Below, piece by piece: positions 1 through 11,974 of a stretch of 64,000 nucleotides of DNA. The notes beneath the pieces were generated by a model. That model made no database searches and was not told the origin of the DNA. It worked only from the letters and a program-made list of their open reading frames with translations. The translations under genes and the position numbers were made by a program. Location: assembly GCA_003991915.1 (NCBI GenBank), contig RQTK01000010.1, positions 722,493 through 786,492 on the forward strand, written 5' to 3'. Position 1 is the stretch's first letter, and every line of letters begins with the position of its first letter. This stretch comes from Elysia chlorotica. Its lineage: Eukaryota; Mollusca; Gastropoda; Plakobranchidae.

Positions 1-107
1 AGTTATGAGTGCATATTATAATTGATAACAGAGCCATTTAGTAAAAGACGAAGTTAACAAGACACATCCTGGAGCAACAGGGGTTAGATTTATTCTTGAC
101 TTGTCCC
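1..107. repeat. Direct repeat, left copy (partner 649-758)
   Basis: The first 107 bases reappear at 649-758 with a few substitutions; both copies contain the words acagagccatttagtaaaag and ggagcaacaggg. The sequences diverge after 'agatttattct'. The repeat may extend left of the window. No coding potential is evident. Confidence 0.85.
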
Positions 108-648
108 TAAACACAATGTAGAAAGTTGCATTGTAGCATATAAGCATGGAGATGTTGGAATATTGCAAAGAATTAGTGTGAACAGATTTTCCGCACATAT
201 TTTTATTTTAAAATTATTTTATATGAACCCGACATTCTTCCAAACCATTCATACATTTCCAACTTGTTGCAAAGAATGTATCAAAACACATACGTGTATG
301 TTCTTGCAAGCAAGCTATTAATACACCAGCTGAGTTTGTTCAATCTATCGAAACTTTGACCAGAAGCTCCACTCTGTATCCTGCGATCCAAAGGTATCGG
401 CAAGTCCCAGCTTAAACTCCTGAACATGTCTCTTCCTTTGAGCGGTACCAGTATATGTATAACGTGTGCGGCTGATATAGAAGCACATGTATTTCCTGTT
501 CTGTCTATGAGTAGAACCACGTCAAATTTAAGACAATAATCTTTGCACATATCCACTACATGGATTACCTCCTGTGTTGGGCGTAAAAAAACTAAGACTG
601 TTACGAGAAGCAAAAGTGACACCCTTGCATATGAAAAATGTGGTCCAA
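108..648. other. Spacer between the direct repeats, weak ORF only
   Basis: A 135-codon minus-strand frame (281-688) starts with a hydrophobic stretch that could pass for a signal peptide, but it runs into the right copy of the direct repeat and matches no family I recognise. I treat it as chance. Nothing else is visible here. Confidence 0.5.
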
Positions 649-758
649 AGTTATGAGCGCATATTATTATTATTGATAACAGAGCCATTTAGTAAAAGAC
701 GAAGTTAACAAGACACATCTTGGAGCAACAGGGAGTAGATTTATTCTAGACAAGTCAC
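649..758. repeat. Direct repeat, right copy
   Basis: This is the second copy of the block at 1-107, slightly diverged (ATTATTATTATTG against ATTATAATTG near its start). Confidence 0.85.
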
Positions 759-1477
759 CGGCACCAACAAGGCTAGCTCTGGGGCACTGTGAGCTGAGTG
801 AAACACTTTGGTGGGATCAGAAGACAGCGAGTAAAAAAACTAGATCTTGTGGGACACAGGAACGGCAAATATCACAAAATGGCTACCATTGAACATTAAA
901 ACAAATATTAATAAAACAACGAAAAATCACCAACAATACAAATTGTGCATGCTCTTTCAGATGCGTTAGTTGTAATAGATAAAGGCAGTTTGGGGAATAA
1001 AACATGTTTGAATTTATGTGGGAACATTCAACTTCTGGAAACTGTTTGAAGTTTTAGTAAATCACCTCATAGTCAGGTTAAAATCATACAGTAGGTTCAC
1101 GTTTCGTGAATGTTTAAATGAAGTATAAAGTGCCCCATACAAATATTTTATACATAAAACAAAGATAAAGTGCTTATCCTTTAACCATAAATAAATCCCT
1201 CTCCGGGAGAGTTTGAGAAGGACTGAGTTAAAAGTAAATAAATTCACATATATCATTGTTACAAAAAAACCTTTCCTCCACTTGTTTAGTGGGTCACAGT
1301 AAGAACCCGCTCTCAATCTGACAATATTGTATAAACTAGAGTGAATCAAGCAATGATGATGACACAAGAACCCTACAGCGTTTCCACGACCTGACTTGAT
1401 CACTGAAAAATACTACATATGGCTTGTCTTATAGTCAATTTTATATAAAACCTTTCACACTGTTAATTTTACAAGCG
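759..1477. other. Unassigned AT-rich sequence
   Basis: There is no convincing ORF, RNA gene or repeat boundary. A 113-codon minus-strand frame (1062-1403) has no domain-like composition. Confidence 0.5.
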
Positions 1478-1670
1478 GGGATGTTGTGTAGCTAAGTAGG
1501 AGTCGTGTGGTCTTGAGTTCAAATTCCGATCAGCCCACCTTACTATGTATAATTTGGGGCTTTGTCAGTGTAATGTGTCTAGTTGAGACAGAAACCCTCG
1601 GTATTTGAGCGGTGTCTCTTCGTGACAGTAGGTAAAATTGTCAGACGTTAATCTTGAAATCAGTTCACGA
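1478..1670 (+). mobile_element. tRNA-derived SINE copy
   Basis: The head carries a degenerate B box (gagttcaaattcc). The body carries 'gtcagtgtaatgtgtc', 'gagacag' and 'aaaattgtcagacgt', which are shared with copies elsewhere in the window, for example 22195-22410 and 42780-43065. The copy is diverged. Confidence 0.6.
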
Positions 1671-2209
1671 GATAGTCTGGTGTTGGAGGTTGAGAATAAA
1701 CACACACACATACACACACATTCACACACACACACAAGTCAGTGACACTTCCTAAGTCACACCGAAACCTCAGTGACTCAAACTTCGTCACACTTGACCT
1801 CAATGACTCTCTTTGATCACTCCTAATTCTCAGCGCCCCAAATTGGCCAAAACTGAAGTTCTGAACTTCGATTAGGAAGCGCTTGGGTGACTTGCAGATT
1901 AGCAAATGCTCTAAGTCGAATGGCAGTAGGTCTTCTCTCTTCCAGTAGATCACAAACAGTACAAGCCCAGGCGAGGCTAGGCAGAAGATTAACTCTAATT
2001 AGCAATAACTACAAGGTCCATAGTATTACTCGTACAAAAATCACAAGCGTTTGTAGCTCTGAAAGATAATTATTTGTTTGATTGCACGAAATGTTATCAG
2101 TTTTACCAAACTTGTTTATAGCCTGTAAATACCAATACAGTGCTGGGTTTTAATATGCATAGATATGTGATCGAAGAAGAAATCAAATTGAAGGATATTA
2201 GACCCACTG
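1671..2209. other. Downstream flank of the DUF229 gene
   Basis: A short (CA)-rich run at 1700-1736 is followed by unremarkable sequence lying 3' of the minus-strand gene. I could not identify a clear polyadenylation signal for that gene. Confidence 0.4.
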
Positions 2210-4162
2210 CTATTGTTTCAGCATTTCCTTGTTTCCCTTACAGTAGCAGAACATCTGCTCCAAGGAGGTTGGCCGGCACTCCACCTCGCCCTTGTACATG
2301 TTGAGCCTCTCTATCTTGCTACCCACGCTGGTCTCGTTGGTGTTGAGGTTCATGTTCACCGTGGCCTCAAACATGGCGCCGCCGGGCTGCACCGTGAGCC
2401 TCACGCTGGCCACCATGAAGCGTTTCTTCTCCTTGGTCCAGGCAGTGGGCAGGCTGAGGGCGCCCACCTGCAGCAGTTGGTCCAGGCGGTACGTCTCGCA
2501 CTGGGCGGGCTCAGACCTGGACTGGACCGCTCTCAGCAAGGCCTCAGCGAGAGCCTTGGCCTCGGAAGAGTTCGTGTCCAGAAACTTCTCGACACCCTGA
2601 CCACACAGGCACTGGTCCCACGGGATGGACGCCGCCTCGCAGGTCCGGCTTGCGGGAATCTCCCGAAACAAGCTGATACCGTGGCGCCCTCTGTGTGGAG
2701 GTGTCGGCTCTTGGCCTTTGAAATACATGAGGTCGATGAGGGTCTGCCGGGTGTCGAAGTGGGTGGTCAGCCGCTGCGTGTTGGTCCGCAGCGTCCGGGC
2801 GATGTCCGGGTACTTCTTCAGGAACCAGTCCGGGAACGTGAGGATCAGGAACGGGTTTCTGCTCTCCACGACGCCGTTGTAAGTCTGGCGGATCTTGCCC
2901 CACCTCTGACCGTGGTCTGAAAAGAACATGACCACGGATCTATTGAGGTGACCCTTAGCCTCCAAGGTACCGTAGAAGTTCCGGATGTGCTCGTCAATGG
3001 TGACCGCCTTGGTTGAGTCGTCGTGGGTCAGGTTGATGATAAACGTCACGCCCGCCACCGGCTTGTCAGGGAATCGATCTAGGAACCTCGTCATGTAGTC
3101 GAGCTGGTACTCGGCTACTGGACGAGGCCCGGCGCACGACGCTTTTCGTCGAATAAAACCGGGTTCGTTCAGCATGGCAAGCTCTAGCGGGCGATTCCAG
3201 TAGCTGGTCTGCGGGAACATAAAGGACCGATTACCCCAGTAAAACCCGGCCCCTCTGGGATTGTCCTCGCTGTAGAGCGTGCGATAGCCTGCTCTCTCAA
3301 AGTCATGCCACAACAGATCGAAAACATCCTCGGGGTTCTTCCAGCTCCACCACTTATTGACCTCTGCGCGAGTGAAGCCGGACAGAAGGGCCAGGATGTT
3401 GGGGAAGGTGTTGTCTGCCACCTGGCCGTGGGTCTGAAAGTCAAACGACCCCAATCTCTCCGTGAGGTGCGTGTATGTTTTGGGCATCGCGCGGATCATC
3501 TGATGGCGGGGCAATCCGTCAAGAGCCACCCCGACGATATTCAGCGTCTCCAGAGGGTTAAACTCCGCCGCTCTTTTCATGATCCTCATGTTGAACAGTG
3601 ACTCCAAGTGTTTGTTTTTCGGCACAAGAGAATAAAACGCTTTTGAAACGACACGGTTTTTATACTTGCCGTCGTAGCATGCCACTTGGAAAAACTCATG
3701 TTCGTCAGTGAGCTTGACCTCCTTGGTAAATTTCCTGCTCCACCTGGAATACACAACGCTGTGGTCTTTGTAAGGTTGCCGAGTGATGTTTCGGTACCGG
3801 CAATACCTCAGCCTCAAGTCGCCCTTCAGTTTGGATGAGTTGACACGCAGCACTAAACCGTCCATGCGAGTCACGTCAGGGAGGAAATCGTGATCACACT
3901 TCAAGGGCGTTTGATCTAGGCCCGCCAGCTTCATGATATTTGGGTCGAAGATGTCCACGTACGGGAAAATACACGCTACCGGTTCGGGTATCGGTGGCTG
4001 CGGCGGGATTGTTGTGAGGGTCCTGTTGAACAGTGAAAATCTGCCCATGCTAACCAGGGTGGGGTTCATGGATCCGTCGTGCATCAGGTAGACACCTGCC
4101 GTGGTGATGAGCAGCGCCACCAAGAAATAGAAGAGCCTGCGCTTCGCCACACCGGCGCCCAT
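2210..4162 (-). CDS. DUF229 family protein (alkaline-phosphatase/sulfatase-like fold), type II membrane protein
   Basis: This is a 650-residue uninterrupted coding exon. Residues about 10-26 form one hydrophobic segment after a basic N-terminus (KRR), which fits a type II anchor with a lumenal catalytic domain; N-x-S/T sequons (for example N46, N125, N311, N377) agree with passage through the secretory pathway. Signature elements of the family (PF02995) appear in order: IVGVALDGLPR (D215), ADNTFPN (T252, nucleophile position of the fold), YSEDN (D300), NLTHDD (near 377-382), FSDHG (D416/H417), TTHFDTRQTLIDL (H468), then a Cys-rich tail from RTCEAASIPWDQCLC. The set of metal ligands looks complete, although the usual Ser after the first Asp is Gly here. 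A polypyrimidine tract and 'ttttcagg' stand directly before the ATG, so a 5' UTR intron is likely and this is the only coding exon. The substrate of the family is not established, so only hydrolase-fold membership is safe. No stop or frameshift is seen, and codon use is GC-rich compared with the flanks. Confidence 0.92.
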   Translation of the reverse strand: MGAGVAKRRLFYFLVALLITTAGVYLMHDGSMNPTLVSMGRFSLFNRTLTTIPPQPPIPEPVACIFPYVDIFDPNIMKLAGLDQTPLKCDHDFLPDVTRMDGLVLRVNSSKLKGDLRLRYCRYRNITRQPYKDHSVVYSRWSRKFTKEVKLTDEHEFFQVACYDGKYKNRVVSKAFYSLVPKNKHLESLFNMRIMKRAAEFNPLETLNIVGVALDGLPRHQMIRAMPKTYTHLTERLGSFDFQTHGQVADNTFPNILALLSGFTRAEVNKWWSWKNPEDVFDLLWHDFERAGYRTLYSEDNPRGAGFYWGNRSFMFPQTSYWNRPLELAMLNEPGFIRRKASCAGPRPVAEYQLDYMTRFLDRFPDKPVAGVTFIINLTHDDSTKAVTIDEHIRNFYGTLEAKGHLNRSVVMFFSDHGQRWGKIRQTYNGVVESRNPFLILTFPDWFLKKYPDIARTLRTNTQRLTTHFDTRQTLIDLMYFKGQEPTPPHRGRHGISLFREIPASRTCEAASIPWDQCLCGQGVEKFLDTNSSEAKALAEALLRAVQSRSEPAQCETYRLDQLLQVGALSLPTAWTKEKKRFMVASVRLTVQPGGAMFEATVNMNLNTNETSVGSKIERLNMYKGEVECRPTSLEQMFCYCKGNKEMLKQ

Positions 4163-4598
4163 CCTGAAAAACCTTGTACACAGAGGGAGAGAGAGAGATA
4201 AATATGATTGTTATGTTGTTAAAAGAACGATATACTCTTCAATTCTCTTAAAACGGCGAGCTGGTACCTTATACACTATGTTCAATTTTTAAAAAAAGTT
4301 AGTTAAAGTTGTCCTCCATTGGTTCTTACATTAAAGCCATTAATTGTGTAAAACTTTCAGGCCATACTTATTATATTTTAGCAAATTTGTTTACTTCAAG
4401 ATCGAGCTATAATGGACACCGTGGAAATAAACATTTACGGAACAAAACAGGTGTGTAAGCATGCATTTTTGTGTGTGTGTGGGGGGGGGGGGCTTAATTT
4501 GGATTCTCGATGCCCAGATCGTTGTCTTTGATTTACCAGAAATGGCTATTTGTATTATTGAGCCATCACACTACCTTGAAAAAAGCTGAATATATCAA

Positions 4599-4601
<3 letters not shown>
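4163..4601. other. Intron or 5' flank of the DUF229 gene
   Basis: On the minus strand, 4163-4200 is a splice acceptor (pyrimidine run ending ttttcag) for the coding exon. The rest is AT-rich with a G run near 4482-4492. The upstream exon was not located. Confidence 0.5.

Positions 4602-4696
<95 letters not shown>
4602..4696. repeat. (TC)n microsatellite
   Basis: About 95 bp of uninterrupted CT dinucleotide. Confidence 0.98.
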
Positions 4697-4697
<1 letters not shown>

Positions 4698-5633
4698 CAT
4701 TTGCCCCTTTCCTTTCCTTCCTCTGTTGTACTGCTTCACCTATCATTTTAATATTATTCTTTTTATTTACTTTCTTATACATGTATGTTGCCCTCTTCCC
4801 CTTTTTCATGAATCTTTAGTCTATTGAAATACTTAGTACATAATCTTAGTTTGCAATAAACAACAATAAACAACAACCGGTATTTTATTGGAGCCGTATT
4901 CATGAGGGGTCGTGAACGATGTCTGAAAAACTGTTTTACTTAGTACTCATTTTTTTTACATAAACAAAGCCGGTGGTCGCGACAAATTTTGGAAGAAGAC
5001 TAACTACATGTACCTGAAAAAAAGAAGGGAAGGTTCGAAAAATTAGTGTCTTAAAATGACTTTAAACAGTTACTTAAACTAAGGGCTTGTATGAATTTCT
5101 ATTTAGATCCTTTCAATTGACCTACAATGATCCTACATTTATAGAACATGAAAACATTTTAAATTGCGTAAATACTCGATTGGATGTGCTGAAATGGTAA
5201 AATTAAGCTATAAAACCACCTGAATCTTACTGAAACTACACAACAGAAATTATAATTGATCATTAAAAGGGAAAGTAAAACAAGTCTACGGCCAAATTGT
5301 AGCCCTCAAAATAAATCTACGTCAAAATGAAGTACTAGGAAATCGCCATGAATACGTGGTATATTAAATCATAATTTGAATTACATTTCGTGCAAAGGTA
5401 ACATCCGACGTAACGCCTTCGCCTTTTTATAAGTGCGACTCTTGATCTCTACTTTCTATTAATTTAAGTGATTTTCTAGGAAGATTTCGAAGAGAATCAA
5501 GAGATAGGTTTTTTAAATAGTTAAATTCTCTTGAAAAAAAAATCACATTTCAAGCATGTAGATCTACGAAAGATCCTATTACTCTCTCTCTCTCTCTCTC
5601 TCTCTAATTGCGATTGTTTGTCGTCCAACATCA
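4697..5633. other. Unassigned AT-rich sequence
   Basis: No gene is seen. A short (CT)n run lies at 5582-5605. Confidence 0.5.
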
Positions 5634-5975
5634 TCACTTTATAGGCTACATTGTAGACGGACCAAATACTGACGTCTGACAATTTTATGTGCTGCCACAG
5701 ACAAGGCAGGGTAGGGATACCATGACATGACTCCTGTCTCAGCCAGTCACATAATATTGTCAAGCCGGCAGAGCTGTCTCCTAGTTTAACGTGTTGTATA
5801 TCTAATGCGGCGACGGGACCCAACCACAGAATGTTCAGGACTTGGACGGTCAGATTATAGTGACAGCGTCCCAATCAGGAGGAACACAACACGGCGATAT
5901 AGGCGTAGCTAGAGTCCCGCAGCCTCTGCAACGCAGGCCGACGCTCTAATCCCAACGCCACCATGCCATCTACCT
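5634..5975 (-). mobile_element. SINE-like copy, reversed
   Basis: Reading the minus strand, a tRNA-like head (5975 to about 5890, with 'tggtggcgttgggattagagcgtc') leads into the shared body (tgtctgtggcagcacataaaa, gtcagacgtcagtat, tccgtctacaatgtagcc). About 120 bp of other sequence separates head and body. Confidence 0.5.
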
Positions 5976-6144
5976 ACATCTTGTCTTTGATGGTCCACGT
6001 AAATTACAGACATTGTGTTAAAGGGAACCCTAACGGAAATGAAGACGATTGGTAACGGAATCTGCACGGAGTCCAAGCATACCTGTATCCTTACAAAACC
6101 AATAAGCGGTCTCTATATCATATGGCTAAGGAGCGGTATTATAT

Positions 6145-6300
6145 TATTCGTGAGTGAGTTTGTTTTAACGGCACGCCAGCACGGTGACTGCTATGTTGTG
6201 CCCATGATGTTCTAGAAAAGTTAATGCTTTATACCGTTAGCAGCGGTGACTCCTGCATCTCTCTAAATGGTAAAAGCATACAAACTGCGCATAAAAAGGT
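6145..6300 (+). repeat. Dispersed repeat family B copy
   Basis: The diagnostic words are 'gtgagtgagtttgtttta', 'acggcacgccagcacggt', 'tatgttgtgcccatgatgt' and the downstream 'gcggtgactcctgcatctct'. The same string recurs at 27585-27725, 32712-32780 and 41815-41943, always on the plus strand. Confidence 0.7.
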
Positions 6301-7224
6301 TGATTTAAAGTAAAGGGTATATACAGTGGTTTAAAAGATCCGCGTGTAGGATTGTCACAGTTAAATTTTATTATACACACCTATGTCATTCAGATACATC
6401 AGTAGGCGTTGAGGACTAAAATAAGTAATTAATATGCTCTCTAATGATTTAGGTGGCGTGGATCACAAGGCATGTCTAATTATGCTGATGGGATCGCTAT
6501 CATAACACTTAACCCTGGATTGTTATAGCCCTAACAGGGTATTTTTATTATACTCTTTTGGGTTGGCTATAGACATGACAAGGTAAGCCTTCCGAGTGTG
6601 TTCACGGGTTTGAGAAATAACAGTAAAAGCAGAGAGAATGTGAACAGTCTATTGTCTCTGATAATACGCGTAGTAGAAAAAAGCTCTTCACTTCGTAAGT
6701 GTGTAAACGTATAGAATCTACGTACTTTTCAGAAGTCTTGCACGTAACGCAAATTATTATGTCGATAGCGATGGTTCTTGGTTGTTGGTTGTTTTCTGTA
6801 CAAAAGCTACATTAGTAACTATTGATCTTAATAACCACACCTTGACATTTTATTATCGAATTACCATTAGCCAAGTGAATCCTCCTATTGATTCTGTCTA
6901 CCTTCTGTCTTTGTATTTTTCTTCTACTTCATTAGCGTTGGTTGGTGTGAGGAGATTTTCTATGCTGATCCAAGTTTTTTTTTTTTACTTAAGTTAATCA
7001 ATAGGCAGTCAACTGACATTTTCTTTTTTCGCCATAACTTTGTTAATTACAAAACGGCTGTTTTATGCTGTTACAAGAAATTAAAAAGTTACCTTTCTGA
7101 CATAGAAAATATTACATTCATTCAATTTTTCTTCGCAGCAACATACATTTCTTTTCAGAGTTTTTCGTTTCTTTGTTGTTGTTGTTTTTTAGCTTTGTTT
7201 TTTTTTTCGTTTTGTTTTTGTTTG

Positions 7225-7258
<34 letters not shown>

Positions 7259-7713
7259 ATGTGGGTGTGTTCTTTTTTTTATTGTGGTTTGCGTGCCATA
7301 TTTTGCATTAAATATGATAATTTTTCAACAGTTTATTTGAAACTTAAAGTTACAACAAATTGTCATTTTGTTCCTGCGTGAATATAATATACCATTATTT
7401 TCACCACAAAAAATGTGTTGTTCAACGCGAAGCTAATCGGCGTAGAGATGAGAAAATGCACCGTAACTGGTTCTACTCAGAAAACTAAATACATTGTCAA
7501 GTAAGGATTTAGAGGCAAATTTCAATGACCACAAATATACATGATATGGTTAGATACCATACAAATACTACAAGCTGCATATCATAAAAAAGGCAGTTCA
7601 AGAAGTGTAGAAAAGCTATGAAATAGTATTAATGGTACTTCGGCGGTGGTTAGTAGCAGTTGTGGTTGGTTTGGATGATGATGGTTGGGTTGGACGTACT
7701 AGTACTAGTAGGA
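6301..7713. other. Unassigned AT-rich sequence
   Basis: There is no supported gene. The stretch includes a T-rich tract at 7140-7280 with a (GT)n run at 7231-7257. Confidence 0.5.
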
Positions 7714-7813
7714 ACAGGGGCAGGAGCAGTAGCAGTAGCAGCATAAATAGCAGCAGTAGAAGCAGTAGAAGCAGTATCAGCAGTCGCAACAGTAGCAGTA
7801 GCGCAGTAGCAGC

Positions 7814-7892
<79 letters not shown>

Positions 7893-7924
7893 TAGTATTA
7901 GTAGTAGTGGTAGTAGTAGTAGTG

Positions 7925-7999
<75 letters not shown>

Positions 8000-8380
8000 N
8001 NNNNNNNNNNNNNNNNNNNNNNNNNNNNNNNNNNNNNNNNNNNNNNNNNNNNNNNNNNNNNNNNNNNNNNNNNNNNNNNNNNNNNNNNNNNNNNNNNNNN
8101 NNNNNNNNNNNNNNNNNNNNNNNNNNNNNNNNNNNNNNNNNNNNNNNNNNNNNNNNNNNNNNNNNNNNNNNNNNNNNNNNNNNNNNNNNNNNNNNNNNNN
8201 NNNNNNNNNNNNNNNNNNNNNNNNNNNNNNNNNNNNNNNNNNNNNNNNNNNNNNNNNNNNNNNNNNNNNNNNNNNNNNNNNNNNNNNNNNNNNNNNNNNN
8301 NNNNNNNNNNNNNNNNNNNNNNNNNNNNNNNNNNNNNNNNNNNNNNNNNNNNNNNNNNNNNNNNNNNNNNNNNNNNNNNN

Positions 8381-8469
<89 letters not shown>

Positions 8470-8480
8470 ATAGAAGTAGT
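7714..8480. repeat. (TAG)n trinucleotide tract containing an assembly gap
   Basis: An interrupted AGC/AGT leader (7714-7811) passes into a pure GTA tract that continues on both sides of the N run. The true length is unknown. All frames are open across it, which is meaningless for coding. Confidence 0.97.
8000..8380. other. Assembly gap (N)
   Basis: 381 Ns are flanked on both sides by the same (TAG)n repeat, so the missing sequence is probably more of the same repeat. Confidence 1.
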
Positions 8481-8524
8481 CGTAGTGGACGTAACAGGGT
8501 ATGGAATAGCGGTAGTGATAAAGA

Positions 8525-8612
8525 GCTATGGCAACACATAAAGTTGTCAGATCTCATTCTTGGGGCCCGTCCACAATATTACCTATAGTGCTGATGTTGG
8601 CCGTGATGCCTT
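8525..8612 (+). mobile_element. SINE 3' fragment
   Basis: Only the tail of the SINE body is present: 'cacataaagttgtcagat', 'cccgtccacaatatt', 'gtgctgatgttgg'. It starts directly after the trinucleotide tract. Confidence 0.55.
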
Positions 8613-9184
8613 ATTAACATGACAATGCTGTATGGAGGTTACCCCAAAGTAACAGGCTGTCACCGAATCGCCTGAAGTTAATACATTTTAGAAAAACAAA
8701 AGGTCATAGTTAGCGTTTTATTTATTACCATCATAGTAGGAACAAAAAGATACCTAATTATTAATTTTTTATTGGCCTACAAGCTTGTTAGACTAAGAAT
8801 GTAAACTGTCCGAACTGCGCCTAATATTTCCACGATGTACCTCCGTTTGGTTCTAAATGCAGTAAATGTTTGTTTATTTCGGTAACACTGCCTGTTATTT
8901 TTGTAACCCTCGGACAGAGCTCAAGTTAAACACGCGGGATAATATTTATTTTGGTTGGCGATCAAACGAAGCAGGCATACATGATTGTATTCGTAATAAA
9001 AGTAATGTCCAAATTAACTCTAAGTTTAGAGAGGCATACGCAATGTTGGTAGACCAATGGCGTTATGATTATGTGTTTGAACTTGTTTGGGTAATAGTGG
9101 TTGTGATTTTAGGTGTTGGTTAATTTCTTAACGTCTAAAGTCAACGCACGAGTCTAATGACTAACATCTGACAATAGAGCGGGG
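8613..9184. other. Unassigned sequence
   Basis: An 85-codon plus frame at 8866-9123 has no recognisable motif. I see nothing else. Confidence 0.45.
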
Positions 9185-9440
9185 ATACGGCTTGGTCAGC
9201 ACTATGTATGCTATATAGTGGACGGGCCTCAAGACTGACGTGTGACAATTTAACATGCTGACACACAGAAACAAGGCGGGGATATTAGGACTTCTGTATT
9301 AGTTAATCAACTTATACTAAAACTGACACTGACCCAACAAATAGGGAAGAAATTGGACAAATAAAATCTACCCGATCGTGGGATTGAACCAGCCATCTCC
9401 GGAATAAAAAGCCCTGATCTTCCATCATCAATTCCAATAT
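9185..9440 (-). mobile_element. Near full-length SINE, reversed
   Basis: Reading the minus strand, a tRNA-like head with B box (ctggttcaatccca) is followed by 'gggtcagtgtcag', a degraded middle, 'gtgtgtcagcatgttaaatt' and 'gtccactatatagcatac'. Order and orientation match the other copies. Confidence 0.65.
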
Positions 9441-10420
9441 TTTTCAACGTTTTATTCTTCAAAAGCCAGCAGTATCTTTACCTTTGCTCTCATAGGTTAG
9501 AGGGTACCAGCCTCCCCTAGCCAAAAAAAACAAAACAACCAAGGACATATTGAACAAAAAAGCAGGGGAAAAGTGGGTTAACAATAGATGATCTTGACGA
9601 ACTACTCTAAATAATCACAGCAAACAAATCATTAGAAATTATTTTAAATAATTCCCACAAATCTATTGCATGAAGAAGCAGCAGTTACACAGCAACAAAA
9701 CAACGATCATCTTGGCATTGAAACAGGAAATATACCTTTAATTAATGAAAGAACAATAATAAACTTACGAGGATAATACAAGACGAGACATCTTCTAAGT
9801 TCAAAGATAAATTGTAATATCTCATTTAAGTATTTTTTAAAGAAGATTCAATTCTGTGTAGATGGTAAAAAAACAAATCTTCTGTATTTTTTTAGGTAAA
9901 ATTGATCAAAGTAATTATTAAGTTAACAATGAAATAGGTGTTTTTCTAAAAGGGCATTCATAAATTAGGCTTCAGTCTAACTAGCTTAACTCTAAGATAC
10001 GTACCGACCTGCTAGACCGACGACCAACTTTATTTTTCATGTTCCGATCACACTCGCAATTCACTCAAACATAATTGTTTGATTTATATTTTAACCTATA
10101 TTAACACACATAAGTCAATAAACTTGAGCGTTGAACTCCATACCTGTCCACAGACAACAAAGACACACAATTGCAATAATATCGTGTATCCACTTTCTAC
10201 TCCAGTCCTATCTTCGCCTCACATAATCTTAAACGAAGAGTTTCCTTTAGAAGATAATTATATATTCATAGCACATTACATGTATGACGTTTACGTGACA
10301 TAGAGAACATGTGTACACGGGCGATAAATCACACAATTTATGTTTTATCTTTTGACTCGAGTGTGTCTCTTATATTGAGATCAAGACCACTGTGTAGAAG
10401 TGGAGAGTCATGACACTGAT
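9441..10420. other. Unassigned AT-rich sequence
   Basis: No gene or named repeat was recognised. Confidence 0.45.
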
Positions 10421-10594
10421 CTCAGCCACGAATCAATTGTCAGTCACACCTCAGCCACGAATCAATTGTCACTTACATCTCAGCCACGAATCAATTGTCA
10501 GTTACATCTCAGCCACGAATCAATTGTCAGTTACATCTCAGCCACGAATCAATTGTCAGTTACATCTCAGCCACGAATCAATTGTCAGTCTTAG
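10421..10594. repeat. 29-bp tandem minisatellite, six copies
   Basis: The unit begins ctcagccacgaatcaattgt; starts fall at 10421, 10450, 10479, 10508, 10537 and 10566. Because 29 is not a multiple of three, all three plus frames cycle through the same 29-residue peptide, which explains three overlapping open frames here. Confidence 0.97.
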
Positions 10595-10799
10595 CAGCCA
10601 CCAGTAACAAGCGCGATTTACCTGTCAGCCTTCAAGATACAGGTATTGATCTAGACCTCCAAGCTCCGTGTGTTGTTGATTTTTTTAACCCACAAAAAAG
10701 CTTCAAGTTCGAGTAAATAGTACACCAACGTGCTGGTCTTTTTATTGCATGTTTGAGACATCGTGAAGGGCAAATTGCATATATATATGCGCTTACTTT

Positions 10800-10936
10800 T
10801 ATTTATATCAAGTTTTTTTTTTTTTGTAAGCTGTCATACTGTGAGTTATTTTATTGTTTATGCTTTGGTGATGTTATTTAAAATGTCGCTCTCAATGCCT
10901 TGAATTGAATTGAATTGAATTGAATTGAATTGAATG
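10800..10936 (+). mobile_element. Probable LINE 3' tail ending in a pentanucleotide repeat
   Basis: A T-rich UTR-like segment ends in 'caatgccttgaattgaattg' and a (TTGAA)n run at about 10899-10935. This arrangement is typical of the 3' ends of some non-LTR retrotransposons. No coding part is left. Confidence 0.35.
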
Positions 10937-11113
10937 GAATTGATTTCAAAACGATAATCTTGCGTTTTTAAGGTAATTACAGAAGAACATAAAGTGAATG
11001 TCATTATGAACATTATCATCAGAAGACATGAAAGAGATCATATTTATTTGATATTTTCCATCTATACAGGTTATTTCTAAAAGACAGGCTTTGTGTCAAA
11101 ACGAATGTTAGAA

Positions 11114-11545
<432 letters not shown>

Positions 11546-11974
11546 CTCCTTCCATTTCCATCATATACTTTCCCAGAATTGTATCCTCCTCTCATTATGT
11601 CCAATCAATGTCATAGCCATGTAAGTTCGACCCCTATCTCCCCCACCCCAGTATGCGTCTCACCCTAGACGCGATATTGACGTCTGGGAACTGGCAAAGA
11701 TGATTTAAAACTAACCACTGAAACCAAGCACGCTCAGTGGGCGGCCCTCACTCACTCCTCTCTGTGCCGGCACCTGATAGAGACATCACATCGTGTGACT
11801 GTGACTGTGACATGCACATACGACAGACTCAGTCAATACTCGCAGCTTAACAGCAATCCCAGAAGAAAATTATAGTACATAAATGCAGCGCGACCACAAA
11901 CAAGCTCAACCGGTTTCGTGACAAAACTCTTGCACGAAAATCAGAAATGCTTAGTGGCAGGGGTTTGGGTTTGG
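11546..11974. other. Unassigned sequence
   Basis: There is no coding support. The base composition is more balanced at 11630-11840 than in the flanks. Confidence 0.4.

Noticed and set aside
281..688. 135-codon minus-strand ORF with a hydrophobic start
   Set aside because: It overlaps the right direct repeat, has no recognisable domain, and its composition is not gene-like compared with the DUF229 exon.
2213..2920. 235-codon plus-strand ORF opposite the DUF229 gene
   Set aside because: It is the antisense shadow of a GC-rich coding exon whose minus-strand frame has clear family motifs.
4510..4827. Ser/Leu and Arg/Glu-rich ORFs over (TC)n tracts (also at 20.2-20.8, 26.7, 28-30, 33.6-35.0, 36.0 and 42.0 kb)
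   Set aside because: Dinucleotide and tetranucleotide repeats lack stops in several frames; these are not genes.
7632..8557. ORFs with runs of V, S, L or Y and X
   Set aside because: They are translations of (TAG)n and of N.
10421..10594. CRISPR-like array
   Set aside because: Six 29-bp units are contiguous with no spacers, and the surroundings are eukaryotic.
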